In this document: in pieces, positions 10,824-20,650 of the stretch
Position numbering within the stretch: position 1 is the stretch's first letter
How the letters are laid out: each line of letters starts with the position of its first letter
Source: Gnomoniopsis sp. IMI 355080
Lineage: Eukaryota > Ascomycota > Sordariomycetes > Diaporthales > Gnomoniaceae
Length of the DNA stretch: 50,151 bases
Assembly (NCBI GenBank): GCA_027946555.1
Contig: JAPEVC010000252.1
Location: 1-50,151 of the forward strand
Direction of reading: 5' to 3'
Notes under the pieces: model-generated
Seen by the model: only the letters and a program-made list of their open reading frames with translations
The model's database searches: none
Told to the model about the DNA's origin: nothing
Position numbers and translations under genes: made by a program

Positions 10824-11922
10824 GTGCTGTGACACGATCACACGTCCTTAAAATCTGCTGGGGTGTGAAGACCAGAAATCTGAGGAAAAGATACCCGGGG
10901 CGCATTGCTCCTACGCGGAGGCCGCATTGCATCGAATCGGATAGAAGGAGGATCAAGCTGGTGTTGGGCAAGTCTTTGTCTGTAGGGCACAATAATTGGT
11001 CTGCGTGCTTGAGCCCTGACTGTAGCGTACACGGGACATTAGAGACTAAACTCCTGTTGTGATGGCTGGGCGCGGTGTGTCACCAAGATACCAGTTGGTA
11101 TGCGGGGTCTGGATAATCCTGTCTGATGACCATAAACGCTTCCAAGATGGATTTCATCTATCCCTGCCTTGGCCACTGACTTTTTAAAAAGCGAGAAGGG
11201 TACCGCGAATTTCTAGGGCGGAAAGCAAGGACTAGAACTACTCCGCCGATTACCAACAAGGATGCGCAGCCAGCGTCGCAGTCACTGCCGGCTCCCGATG
11301 GAGCTGGCAGCTGTCAAAGTGTGCTTTTTGGTTCCAAGGTTCCAGCGAATAACCTGGCAGATTCGTCAGATGAACACCACTTAGGTCAACAAGGTGGACA
11401 CATATCGTTACAACGGTCGGTTTGGCTTCATTTGGAAGGTCAGCCCTGTAAAGGCCCATTATTGAGTCGATGGTCAACTTACATAGTACTTTTCCCTCTC
11501 TCCCTTCGATGCACACATCATGTTGGTACCCGCCACCTGTCTCAGAACTAATCAGCCCAGCCCGCCCAATGGTCTTGCTCGAAAGTTTCGTCTCCTTTAT
11601 TCTTGATGCGCCGTTTGCTCAGACCTGCATACAAGGCCGAACTGCTCGTATCTGCAGGTTTGATCTGCAGGTACGGGAAAAACCTGCAGATACATTGAGT
11701 CTGTGCCGACCAACGAATAGCGGCAAAAAGAGCCATCACTTCACTTTGTCGACTCTTCTGGCGTTCCCCAAAAGTCGAAACACGAACCCTTAAAATCCAT
11801 TCTATCGCACGAGTTTGTGAGACTCTCGCCACATGGTTGTGTTCTCTTTGCAATCTTTGCACTACCAACTGATTATTTTTCTCCGCCATCTTGGTCGTCA
11901 TTGATATTTGAGCCAACGAGCC
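10824..11922. other. Intergenic DNA between MTD1 and the conserved membrane protein gene
   Basis: 1.1 kb with no recognisable gene. Short open frames on both strands overlap one another and lack family features. A GC-rich inverted stretch near 11635-11690 repeats CTGCAGGT-type words (CTGCAGGTTTGATCTGCAGG and ACCTGCAGAT). The last 400 bp should contain the promoter and leader of the 11923 gene. Confidence 0.45.
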
Positions 11923-13727
11923 ATGGCGGAAGGGACGTTCTTTACGTCGTGGCAGTTGTGGGAGGAGTTGACATTCGTAAGTGTTATTCGATCTGTTCGT
12001 ATCGGGAATTTTGCTTGTGAAGCAAAGGTCGCAGAGCGGTGAACAAATTCTGAATAAGAACTGAACGGTATGTCACTGTGTGTAAGCCAGACGTCTCAAA
12101 TGAGAGCGGCCGGCGTTCGAGCACCGGTCGCCCGGCTGATTCTGAGAATGGGATCAGCGACTTGTTCAGAAGATCCATCGCTTGAGAACCTTGCGTTACG
12201 GGTAGGGAGAAGCGAGGTACACTTGTCTCAATGTAGCGCACGGCGCGAGATCGAAGGAGGAATGATCGCGTCTATCACACTATGCTCGGCAACACATTGG
12301 TTCAATAACTGCTAACCTTTGGTGCATAGGTCCTCGCCATGGGCATTATCGTAGTCTTCATGTCTGGTCTGGTCAAGCTGTGGTCAACCAATCAACAAAT
12401 GCGGAAATTGGAGTTGCTCGACGCCGAGAAGCAAGCGCGCGTCACGCAGATGCGGAAATCTGGTTTATCGCCCAATGGCAGATACAGACTTGGGAATGAG
12501 ATACCGTTCGGAGTGAAGGCCTTAGAATCCGGTGTTGAAGTCGATGGGATTTGGACGGCAAGAAAGGCCTCTATGGCCTCTCAGCCACCGAATCGAAAAT
12601 GGAGCTCCAGAAGGAGAGTCAGAGCACCACCAAATTCACTCGTTGAAAGGAGTGATCTCGGGAGCCCCATTAAAAGAGCAATGACAGGGTCAAGACGCTC
12701 CAAAAGAGCTGGCAAGGTCTCTAGGAGGGAGATTGTTGAGCCATCCCATGAGACCCGGGTGAAGCTGGAAAATCTGTCTCTGTCAGAGGAGATAGGGGAT
12801 GTTATGGGAAACGAACAAGCTAGTGCTGCCCATTCAAGTCACAAAGGCCCACTGGGTAGGATACAAAGGAGTCTGAAAAAAATGACATCCCGGGAGATCT
12901 GGCAAGATCAAGAGACGAGGAGAAACGCCGGAAGAGTGGAGGTCAAGGAATTTCGTGAGAAGGCCAAGGCAAAGAAGCCCCGAAGATTCTATCCCGAAAG
13001 CTCAACGAACTCAGACATAATACCACCTTTGGTGGCACCAAGAGCTAGGAGTTACGCAGTTCATAATCGACTTGAAAACCTCCTCACAGCTCATGGGGCG
13101 AGCACGGCGGTCGGACCACCCACAGGAGCACATGCTGCAGAAACGCAGCCAGCTCCCACGGCAAGGCAGTCCGGGCGAAATCAGCCCGATTTCAAGAAAG
13201 ATGTGAACAAGGCCTTCACTGCTGACCGGTCCCAAAAACAAAACTTCAAGCAGCGAGGCTTATCCGACTCTCCCTTGTCGTCTGCGGATTCGTTCGTCAC
13301 TAGCGCCGAAGTGCCTGAAAAGCCCTCAGCCACGGTTCGAGTTCCTGGGCCTCATGCGAGACGGTCGAGCGAGGACTGCCGCACACTTCGGGAGGCACCA
13401 GTCATTCCTGCAAGGCGGTCTTCACGAAGCTCTGAACGTCACCTTGCTCGACAGTCAGCCGAGGCAAGACGCAGCGAAGAGCGTTCGTATGAGGCTGCGC
13501 AGGTCGTCCAGGCGCCAACTTCGCCTGTTGCTCGATACCCACCTAACAGCAGCCGGAGTGGACCGGTCGTGCACCGGTCACATTCCTCGGGTCGACATTC
13601 AAGACAACAGCAACAACCCGGTTGGACAACACCTAGTCCTACGTCTGTCTCGGACGAGATGTAAGTAGAAACACCTCGAGGGGCTGAACAAAAGCAACAT
13701 ATGCTGACTTGTAGACGCCATGCCTAG
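11923..13727 (+). CDS. Conserved fungal membrane-anchored protein of unknown function
   Basis: I recognise this type of protein as conserved in filamentous ascomycetes but know no function. Exons: 11923-11976, 12330-13660, 13715-13727, giving 465 residues. The N-terminus reads MAEGTFFTSWQLWEELTF, and the hydrophobic segment VLAMGIIVVFMSGLVKLW follows directly after the first intron. This makes a single N-terminal signal anchor near residues 17-36. A conserved block further on reads IPFGVKALESGVEVDGIW (residues about 71-88). The rest is basic, Ser/Arg/Pro-rich and probably disordered. The first intron is unusually long (353 bp) and has a GCTAACC branch site. The last intron (13661-13714; GTAAGT, TGCTGAC, TTGTAG) replaces the terminal Met by IRHA. 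If unspliced, translation stops at 13664. It is probably a cytosol-facing adaptor on an internal membrane (inference). Confidence 0.72.
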
Positions 13728-15204
13728 TTGTTCCAACAGGTCGGAGAGGCAAATTGACAAAGAAGGCGAGGCTCTTCATGAGGGCACATCTGGGCAATTC
13801 AATGACCAAAATTACAGCCCTATGGCAAGGACTAGGCCTACCAGTACGATGGGCAGCGTGCGATCATCAATTGACTCCCAAAGAAGCTCTTCGGGGAAGA
13901 GGAAGCTGCAAAGAAAGAGGACCCGAGAGGACTAGCCACATAAGGTACAGGCGACGGGCTCCGGCGAAGGCCCGCAGCAGCATTTACCTAAAAAATAGAC
14001 GTCTTTGATTGACGATCTAAGGATGCTCCCTTGTACTGTTTAACCAACATCTTTCTCAGCGCCAATAGGGATCTTGGGGCATTAAGCTCGCCTAGTTCAT
14101 ATGTTCATGTGTGATTACATCTCTGTACCATGATTTCCCCATGAGCATTTAGATGTTGCCTCCACAGCAGTAGAATGTTACCTGGGCCACCTCAGAAGGT
14201 TTGGCGCCTGAATGAGTATAGTACTTAGGAAGTACCTTCAATTTCTCAAATCTTCCTTTAGAGATTAAGCACTCTTTTTTTTCAGCCACTAGCTGCGAAC
14301 ATATCTAAATTGAGGTTAATCCACTACCTAGGTAGAGCATCGCGATATCTACAACACCGTTTAGACGTCCTGAAGTTGCTTGGCCCATGATCCACATAGT
14401 TTCCGCCCCCCCCCCCCATCTCCTATGCAAAAGTCCCAAGCCGGTGCGGGCAACTGGGGTGTTCTTAAGCCACATGTAGCTCAGACCTCTGTTGATTCTC
14501 GGTTAAGACGTGGGAATTTGAGAGAATCGATATCACATAATATTCGGCGAACCTGATGTGAACTCTCAGAGTCTGTGAATCAAAGGAGTTACCTACGCTC
14601 TTGAGCTTACTAAAAGGCGGCAATACATTCAAAGAAGCACGGGCTTACACCCCGAGGGCGGGGATCTAATTTTAGTGTATATAATTCCTTCGCAACATGT
14701 GCGGTGCAAAGTACCGAATATAGTGGGCGATAGAGATTAGGTGTCTTCAATGGTGGCCAAGCAGAACGTGGAACACAGTGATGTTCTTAGTAATGGCTAC
14801 TTGGTAAGTCTACATGTATACGTGTACTTAGGTATTTATCGCTGAGAATCTACATGCCCTATGACTAATATCCACTAATAATCCAGCTGTTCGGTGGGCG
14901 GATATGAAGGAAATTTCCAAACCTCAAATTTAGCAGACAAGGCAAAAATGCCTCAAGTCGCTTCGATCGGCCAGTCGTCACTGCTGGTCAGTATCATCAT
15001 TGCACATGCAGGGTTTATTTAGAAATTTCCTGATCCTGTCCTTCACTTGTACAAAGAACAAATTCGACTATAATGAGGCACTTAGATCGGGCAGCTTAAT
15101 TTCGAAGAGGTGGTATAATTAGGTACGAGTGAACATTTGTATGTACACGACATGTTCTCGACTTGAAGTATCTCCAGTTGGAGGCTGCCCGCTTGGAAAC
15201 GTAA
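13728..15204. other. AT-rich intergenic DNA left of the metabolic cluster
   Basis: 1.5 kb with no recognisable gene on either strand; frames are short and interrupted. It contains a run of 12 C (14406-14417), the palindrome CTACCTAGGTAG (14324-14335) and related TACTTAGG words near 14220 and 14827. Composition shifts from the neighbouring coding DNA towards A+T. I see no transposon ends or coding remnants. Confidence 0.5.
14324..14335. repeat. CTACCTAGGTAG palindrome
   Basis: A perfect 12-bp palindrome containing the TACCTAGGTA core that recurs in the intergenic DNA of this window. Confidence 0.7.
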
Positions 15205-16786
15205 TCAATACATCTCGTAGCGCCACCCGAGAGACACCATCTCCTGTGTGACACCTCCCTTCATAGCCTTTGCAATTTGATCCGGGTCGCCCGAATCCAA
15301 GCGCTTGTTGTCCCGCAAGACCATCCAGCGATACACGGTGATTGTGATTGCAAATAGAATGGCACACCCCATCAAAGTTCCAAAGGCCGCGTAGAAGTGC
15401 GGTGCCTGGTAGTAGAGGTAGGAGGCTCCGATGTTTGACGTTCCACCGATGGCATTGACAAGGGCAGAAGCTGCTGCTCGCTTGGCGACAGGCCGAGCCA
15501 GATGAAGGTTCATTGTCTTGTACATGAGAATTTGCGGTCCCACGGACGCGAAAGGGAGCATCATCATCGCAAAATAACGCGCGCCCACATTAAGTGTAGC
15601 CATTGGAATGATGTACATGATAGTGGCGATCGAGATGCATCCGATAATGATTGGATATACAGTGTTCTTTCGGTCCGAATAGAACATGATGCCCCAGTAG
15701 ATGAAGGCGGCGAGTATGTAAGGCGGTGCAGTAAGAAGCAAGCTGATAGTGCTCGAAAATCCCAAGGCATCGACGAGAGTAGGAAAGTAGTTTGCGATTG
15801 AGCCCTGTGCTTGGGAGAAGAAGTTGCAGGCGATGAGAAGCAATAGCTTCGGGTCTGTCAGAGCTTGAAGAAAGCCGCGCATGGTACTCTCATCTTCTTT
15901 ACCCTCTGCTGCTCCAGCCTCAGACTCCACACGCCACACGGCAAGGTCGCGCTCGAGCTGGGACAGAAAGCGGCTGTTATGAGGAAATTCGGGCATGATG
16001 CAAGCGCATATGGCTCCAATGCCGACGGTGGCACTGCCCTCGATGATGAACAACCACTGCCAGCCAGCGATGCCATACCTGCCTTTGAGTTGTAGGATGG
16101 CTGCAGCAAAGAGACCGCCGAATGCATTGCCAACCTTTCCAAGAGTAGTAACGTCAGTCGAACATGTTGAGTAGGCGAGTCAGAGTATAGATAGGACTTA
16201 CCTGCTGTGCTATGTAAAGACCAGCGAGCCGCTTTCCTAGCTCTTTCTTGGTGTACCAGGCAGAGAGATAGTAAATCGCACCAGGAAAGAAGACGGCCTC
16301 GACGACGCCAAGAATTGCTCGGACCGCGAGTAGTTGACCATAGGTCGAGACCGCGGCTGTAGCAGCCGAGATGGCTCCCCAGATAGTAACGGCAGTACAA
16401 ATGTATAAACCGGGTCGTGCAATTCTTGTGATGATGAGGTTGCTAGGTATTTGGAAAGGCAAGTAGCCCACAAAAAGTATTGAGACTGCGGTAGCGAATT
16501 GCTCAGTAGTCATGTTGAGGTCCTCCATGATACCTTGCAGTTTGGCAGCCGACAGATTCTGACGATCGATATAATTTAGAATGTACAGTATTCCGATCGG
16601 TGGCAAGATGAACAGATCCATCTTTCGGACAAGTTTCTTGTTGAGCCGTGCGATCTCCACATCGTCGAAGCCGCTGAGGGAATCCGGCTTGCACGCGTCT
16701 GCATGTGCCAGATTCTGGCCTTGTCCCTCCGAGATCGATAACTTGTCACCGACTTCGTCGAGGGCTGGTTTCTTGTCGATGTCCAT
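15205..16786 (-). CDS. MFS transporter, anion:cation symporter (Dal5/allantoate permease-like) family
   Basis: Plasma-membrane proton symporter of the family that imports allantoate, vitamins and other organic anions. Exons (minus): 16786-16202 and 16134-15205, giving 504 residues, the normal length for about 12 membrane segments. The first membrane helix carries the family signature YILNYIDRQNLSAAK. Later come RAILGVVEAVFFPGAIYYLSAWYTKKELGKRL (helices 4-5 region) and WQWLFIIEGSATVGIG (helix 6). A hydrophilic central loop, rich in Glu, lies near residues 248-270. The intron joins IAQQ to VGNAFGGLFAA. The gene starts head-to-head with the aldolase gene, 797 bp apart, across a promoter with repeated GGAGGAGC sites. 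This suggests it imports the substrate of the cluster; the actual substrate cannot be read from sequence. Confidence 0.88.
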
Positions 16787-17583
16787 GTTTCCGGGACCGG
16801 GCGTCTACCTCAATGACTTTGGGTTTCAGTTGGTAACGTGGAACAGCGGGCAAAGTGAAGAGAAGAATGGGAGGAGACTTGGAGGAGCCCAGAGTTGCCT
16901 CCTTTGAGCATGCAGCCTGGATTGTTTACATGCTTTAGGGGGAAGTTCACGGTAGTAATAGCCTCGGGCTCCCGGTCAGGCTGGCCAGCCTTATCGAAGG
17001 CGCAGCCGACCCTCCAAGATTCAGCCACATGGGCGGCGATACGACGTGTAAGTCTTATCTTTGATCAGGCCAATAGCGTCAGGCTGAATTCATCACTCCG
17101 CATACGACACTATTCTAATGTGAGGACCCATGAGCCGGCGTGCCGATACCATGGAGAACAAGGGCCTGCATAGGTCTAAAGTGCCGTTATCTGCCAAGGG
17201 TTGATTAAAGAGGAGCTCCTCCGGCTAGTCAGCCGCGCGAGCAAGGGGCAGCGGTGCGTGCTCCTCCAAATACTGCATACAACACCACTAGGTATTGGAG
17301 CAATCTGTGTCAATCATTCCCAGGAGAAGGCGCTCCTCCCCAGGATATATGTAATGTGTACTTAGGTATCTAGTAAATACATCCGCGCAATTAGACTCAT
17401 CATGGAACATCATTGACGAGAAATAAAACAGAAACGAAAGTGTATATCGAAACGCTTCTTTAAAGGAAAGATTTCGTTCAAAACTGTTGCTCATTGACCG
17501 CTTGTTTGGCTTCAATCACATTTTGATTTCTTGTTTCCTCACCAAGGCCTAACCAGATTCGCAACATCCTCATCTCCGTAATC
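16787..17583. promoter_or_regulatory. Divergent promoter of the transporter and aldolase genes, with repeated GGAGGAGC sites
   Basis: Exact copies of GGAGGAGC lie at 16881-16888 (+), and of its complement GCTCCTCC at 17215-17222, 17260-17267 and 17332-17339. The copy at 17215 is part of the 12-bp palindrome GAGGAGCTCCTC (17210-17221). A seven-of-eight match lies at 16870-16876. One 8-mer on either strand is expected about 0.02 times in a stretch this long under equal base composition, so four copies are striking. The sites lie 95-553 bp upstream of the transporter start and 245-703 bp upstream of the aldolase start. The same word recurs in the other divergent promoter of the cluster. They probably bind the C2H2 regulator encoded at 23388 (inference). 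Confidence 0.75.
17210..17222. promoter_or_regulatory. Palindromic operator candidate GAGGAGCTCCTCC
   Basis: Contains a perfect 12-bp palindrome (17210-17221) whose right arm extends to the full GCTCCTCC word. It is nearly identical to the 14-bp palindrome at 20093-20106 in the second divergent promoter. Confidence 0.65.
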
Positions 17584-18387
17584 ATGGCAACCTATCCCAC
17601 ACCCCTCACCACCAAGGTTGACAACCCCCGGTTGCGTCTGCTCAATGGACTCAAGTCCGAGCAGTATCCGCTTATGACCTTCATGACGATCCCCTCTGTA
17701 CGACAGGCCCAGATGGTTGCATTGTGTGGCTTTGACGGCATCATCCTTGACTGTGAACATGGCCACATTGGAGACGATTCGATGCACAACTCCGTCGCCG
17801 CCATTTCTGCTCTGGGCGTCTCACCGATTATTCGTATCCGCGGCCCTGCACACGATATCATCAAGCGAGCCCTGGACACAGGGGCACATGGAATCATGGT
17901 TCCACAAATCAACACCGCTGAGGAGGCTGCACAGATTGTGCAGTCCTCAAAATTCCCTCCCCAAGGCGTGCGTGGTCAAGGGTCACCATTTGCTTCCATT
18001 GGCCATGGCATCACAACACCGCAATACATGAAGTCTGCCGACCAGACCATCATAACCATGATTCAAATCGAGACAAAAGCTGGCGTTGACAATGTTGATG
18101 CCATTGCCGCTGTGCCTGGTGTCGACATGCTCTTCATCGGACCTAACGACCTCGCTCAGTCTCTCCTTGGCTACACACCTGCCAAGGGTGACGAGCCGGA
18201 GTTTGTGGCTGCCCTTGACAAAATTGTTGCTGCTGCACGAAAGCACGGAAAGTGGGCTGCACGAATGGTTAATGACGGCAACGTGGCAAAGGCAGTAAAG
18301 TCGACTTACGACACTGTAGCTATCACCGGAGATTTCAAGGCAATGCAGAATTGGTACATGGCCACGATTGAAGTGGCTAAGTCATGA
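17584..18387 (+). CDS. HpcH/HpaI-family aldolase (class II, pyruvate-type)
   Basis: Divalent-metal-dependent aldolase of the phosphoenolpyruvate/pyruvate superfamily. Members cleave 4-hydroxy-2-oxo acids to pyruvate or a related 2-oxo acid plus an aldehyde. The 267-residue protein has the bacterial length and a single uninterrupted exon. Family residues are visible: the loop LDCEHG with His59, the RIRGP arginines (Arg84/86), MIQIETKAG with Gln161 and metal ligand Glu163, and LFIGPNDLA with metal ligand Asp189. GVRGQGSPFA (residues about 128-137) matches the phosphate/carboxylate loop. The ATG at 17584 lies just after a typical pyrimidine/A-rich leader. It is divergent from the transporter. 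It could equally be a malate/citramalyl-type lyase of the same fold. The intronless structure among intron-bearing neighbours hints at transfer from bacteria, which is unproven. Confidence 0.88.
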   Translation: MATYPTPLTTKVDNPRLRLLNGLKSEQYPLMTFMTIPSVRQAQMVALCGFDGIILDCEHGHIGDDSMHNSVAAISALGVSPIIRIRGPAHDIIKRALDTGAHGIMVPQINTAEEAAQIVQSSKFPPQGVRGQGSPFASIGHGITTPQYMKSADQTIITMIQIETKAGVDNVDAIAAVPGVDMLFIGPNDLAQSLLGYTPAKGDEPEFVAALDKIVAAARKHGKWAARMVNDGNVAKAVKSTYDTVAITGDFKAMQNWYMATIEVAKS

Positions 18388-18829
18388 TAAGGCAAGGGGA
18401 GTTGAAAGGAACAGACCTGTATGTCATAGAAACGTGGAATCATTACTGCCCAGGTGGTGTAAATTGTAGATCAACCACTAGAATGACAAGTCTCAAGGCC
18501 GCTGATCGCTCACGAACCATGATTGGGAAATATCTTGATTGAGGATCCGCATGGATCACGAGCAGGATACGATGATACCTATGACAAATGATCAGGTATT
18601 TATAACAGTCATACTCATGTTAGGTACACCTAGCTAGATGTCACAAGGTTAAGCTAAATTACGCTCCCGAATGCTTCCTAAGTCCTTCCCTTATCTACCT
18701 CTCGTGAATTCCAGAACTGTTTTTGCCATGAGTTTCAACCTTCTATTAGCAAATAAATTGTATCACTTGCTGCTCTAAGCGCCCTGGAATAAATCCTTGG
18801 TCTATACGTATGCCGTGGGACAATCAAGC

Positions 18830-18839
18830 TACCTAGGTA
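18830..18839. repeat. TACCTAGGTA palindrome
   Basis: A perfect 10-bp palindrome, followed within 20 bp by a second, imperfect copy (GTACCCAGGTACC). Confidence 0.7.
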
Positions 18840-19052
18840 AGTACCCAGGTACCTAATAATTTAATACGACAAAGCGGTGAAGGCCAACTCAGTGCGCTTA
18901 GGAACCGGTAGAGGAGCTACGGAGACAGAGTACTGATCATATTCCTATTGCTTACAATTGTTCTAATGCACCTTGTAACCGGGCCTGTCCAGCTACCTAA
19001 GTCCGAATAGTGGTTTTTCTTAGTTCGAGCATCATATATTTGTTGACGGCCT

Positions 19053-19066
19053 CCTAGGTACCTAGG
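19053..19066. repeat. CCTAGGTACCTAGG palindrome
   Basis: A perfect 14-bp palindrome made of two overlapping CCTAGGTA-type words; the longest of this repeat family in the window. Confidence 0.75.
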
Positions 19067-19393
19067 TCGGTATACATACTCCAAGGTCCAAAGTTTTCTT
19101 CCCAGTAAAAGTCGAAAAGTATTTGCATTTAGATTTTGCTTGATTTATAGTATACATAAGACTTGGTCAAATTGATTAGCACTTATGTGAGTATTTGAAA
19201 AGGACTCCTTACAATTCATATAATCCGAACAGCTAGAACGAACACCTTAAAAAAAACCCCCAGGAAGATAAAGAGCTTCATAGTCACATGTGCACGAATG
19301 AGCGTTGGCTCTTTCATTTCTCCTCACCCCAGATTGCGTCGTGCGTTCATGATGAGAATGGTGTTTATGTTTTGTCTTAGATTGAAACCTTAT

Positions 19394-19872
19394 CTAAGCC
19401 TGTGCTATGCACTCAATCTCAATGACAGTGCCGTCTCCCGGGGGAACTGCTTGAAGGCAAGACCGCGATGGCATGGGCTGCGGCAAGAAGTCTATGTACA
19501 CCTCGTTCATGGCAGCAAAATCCTTCATGTCTGCCAAGTACACATTGTACTTGACCACCTTGTCCAGTGAGGATCCAGACAGCTCAAGGACCTCCTTCAG
19601 GTTTTGCAGGACTTTCCTCTGTAAAAACAGCTTGTATTAGTCACCAGTTGAAAACCAGAGCATGCAATAAGGGAGGTCTCACCGTTGCTTGCTTGATCTC
19701 GCCGGTCGCTGTTTGGCCGGCGCAGAAGACTAAACCAGGAATCTTCGTCGCAGGGGCTAGAAAGTGGGTCAGCTGATGAAGCTTGAATACTGCAAAGGCT
19801 CAAATTCTGGGGTTAATTACAGTTGTGCGGCTTGGGAGGGAACTTTTCGCTTGAGATGAGCTCGCGAGACAT
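19394..19872 (-). CDS. RidA/YjgF/UK114-family imine deaminase
   Basis: Small enzyme that hydrolyses reactive enamine/imine intermediates (for example 2-aminoacrylate) to oxo acids; it works as a trimer. Exons (minus): 19872-19821, 19756-19683, 19618-19394, giving 116 residues. Family blocks are KIPGLVFCAGQTA, LELSGSSLDKVVKYNVYLAD, FAAMNEVY, and PSRSCLQAVPPGDGTVIEIE. The arginine of PSRSC corresponds to the substrate-carboxylate-binding Arg of RidA, so the protein should be active. The stretch between GQTA and the long helix is a few residues shorter than in common RidA proteins; no alternative splice site restores it. It lies head-to-head with the oxygenase gene, 778 bp apart, across a promoter sharing GGAGGAGC sites with the transporter/aldolase promoter. 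An imine-handling step in the same pathway is likely (inference). Confidence 0.87.
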
Positions 19873-20650
19873 GATGGTTGATATGAGGTGGTCTTGTTGA
19901 TTCTGGTGTATAGGAAAATGTCGACAACAAAGATTGACAAGATGAATTGGAGCCCGGTTTGGATGATGAGAATGTGTTGAGGTAGACTCCTTACTGCTTC
20001 TATCGTCAGTCAAATAGCCGTCACATAGACAAGGTTCTCTGTACTTACAACACGGAGGGGCAGGGTGATGGAATTGTGGGCCAACTTGCCGTGGAGGAGC
20101 TCCTCCGACGCTAAGAGACGCCAACGCTGCAGCACACTTCACACATCGTCCAGTAGGGTGTTCCCAAGACTGGAGGAGGCGTGAGATGGAGAAGAGGAGC
20201 TCTCGCAGCATTTCTCAAGCGTGTTGAGGCGTGGCAGCTGACAGGCTGACAGGCTGTCGCTGGCCAAGGATGGTGTGGAGGAGCACTCTTGCACGAGGAT
20301 CGAGCAGCCGCAAGGCTACCTGGCAATCTCAGATGTAAGTCCGGGGAGAGCGTAACCATGATTACGGCTCGGATCTGATAACGGCCATCGTTTGAGAGTC
20401 GTCTGATCGGTTCATCGAGTTATCCATAATCCTCCCAGTCACCAAATACGGCAATCTTGGCGGACGTCCACCTAAACATCGACCTGGACCATAGTACTTG
20501 GATTAGAATCAAAGAAATTTATAAATCAAAAGATCACCAGCTGTATTTTCGGATCTAATCACCGGTCAAGGCCATCAAAAACAAGTTCTAGTATTCTACC
20601 TTTTCAACATCTCGGCGACACCTTCCCAATATCCTTACAATAGTTTAAAC
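19873..20650. promoter_or_regulatory. Divergent promoter of the RidA and oxygenase genes, with repeated GGAGGAGC sites
   Basis: Contains the perfect 14-bp palindrome GGAGGAGCTCCTCC at 20093-20106 (two overlapping 8-mers) and a further exact GGAGGAGC at 20277-20284. Seven-of-eight matches lie at 20172-20178 (GGAGGAG followed by G) and 20194-20200 (GAGGAGC). The sites lie about 220-410 bp upstream of the RidA start and 370-560 bp upstream of the oxygenase start. The same word is repeated in the transporter/aldolase promoter, which suggests coordinated control of all four genes. The 100 bp before 20651 is rich in A, C and T, as expected for a leader. Confidence 0.75.
20093..20106. promoter_or_regulatory. 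Palindromic operator candidate GGAGGAGCTCCTCC
   Basis: A perfect 14-bp inverted repeat. Each arm is the 8-mer repeated in both divergent cluster promoters. The symmetry suggests binding by a dimer or by two monomers. Confidence 0.65.

Larger units (their letters stand above)
18388..19393. other. AT-rich intergenic DNA between aldolase and RidA genes (convergent 3' ends)
   Basis: One kilobase with no recognisable gene. It should contain both 3' untranslated regions. Its notable content is a concentration of CCTAGGTA-type words: TACCTAGGTA at 18830-18839, GGTACC words just after it, CTACCTAAG near 18994 and a 14-bp palindrome at 19053-19066. The A+T content is visibly higher than in the genes. 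Confidence 0.5.

Noticed and set aside
13720..13935. Frame of 71 codons after the conserved membrane protein gene
   Set aside because: Reading-frame continuation past the spliced stop at 13727; no splice or family support.
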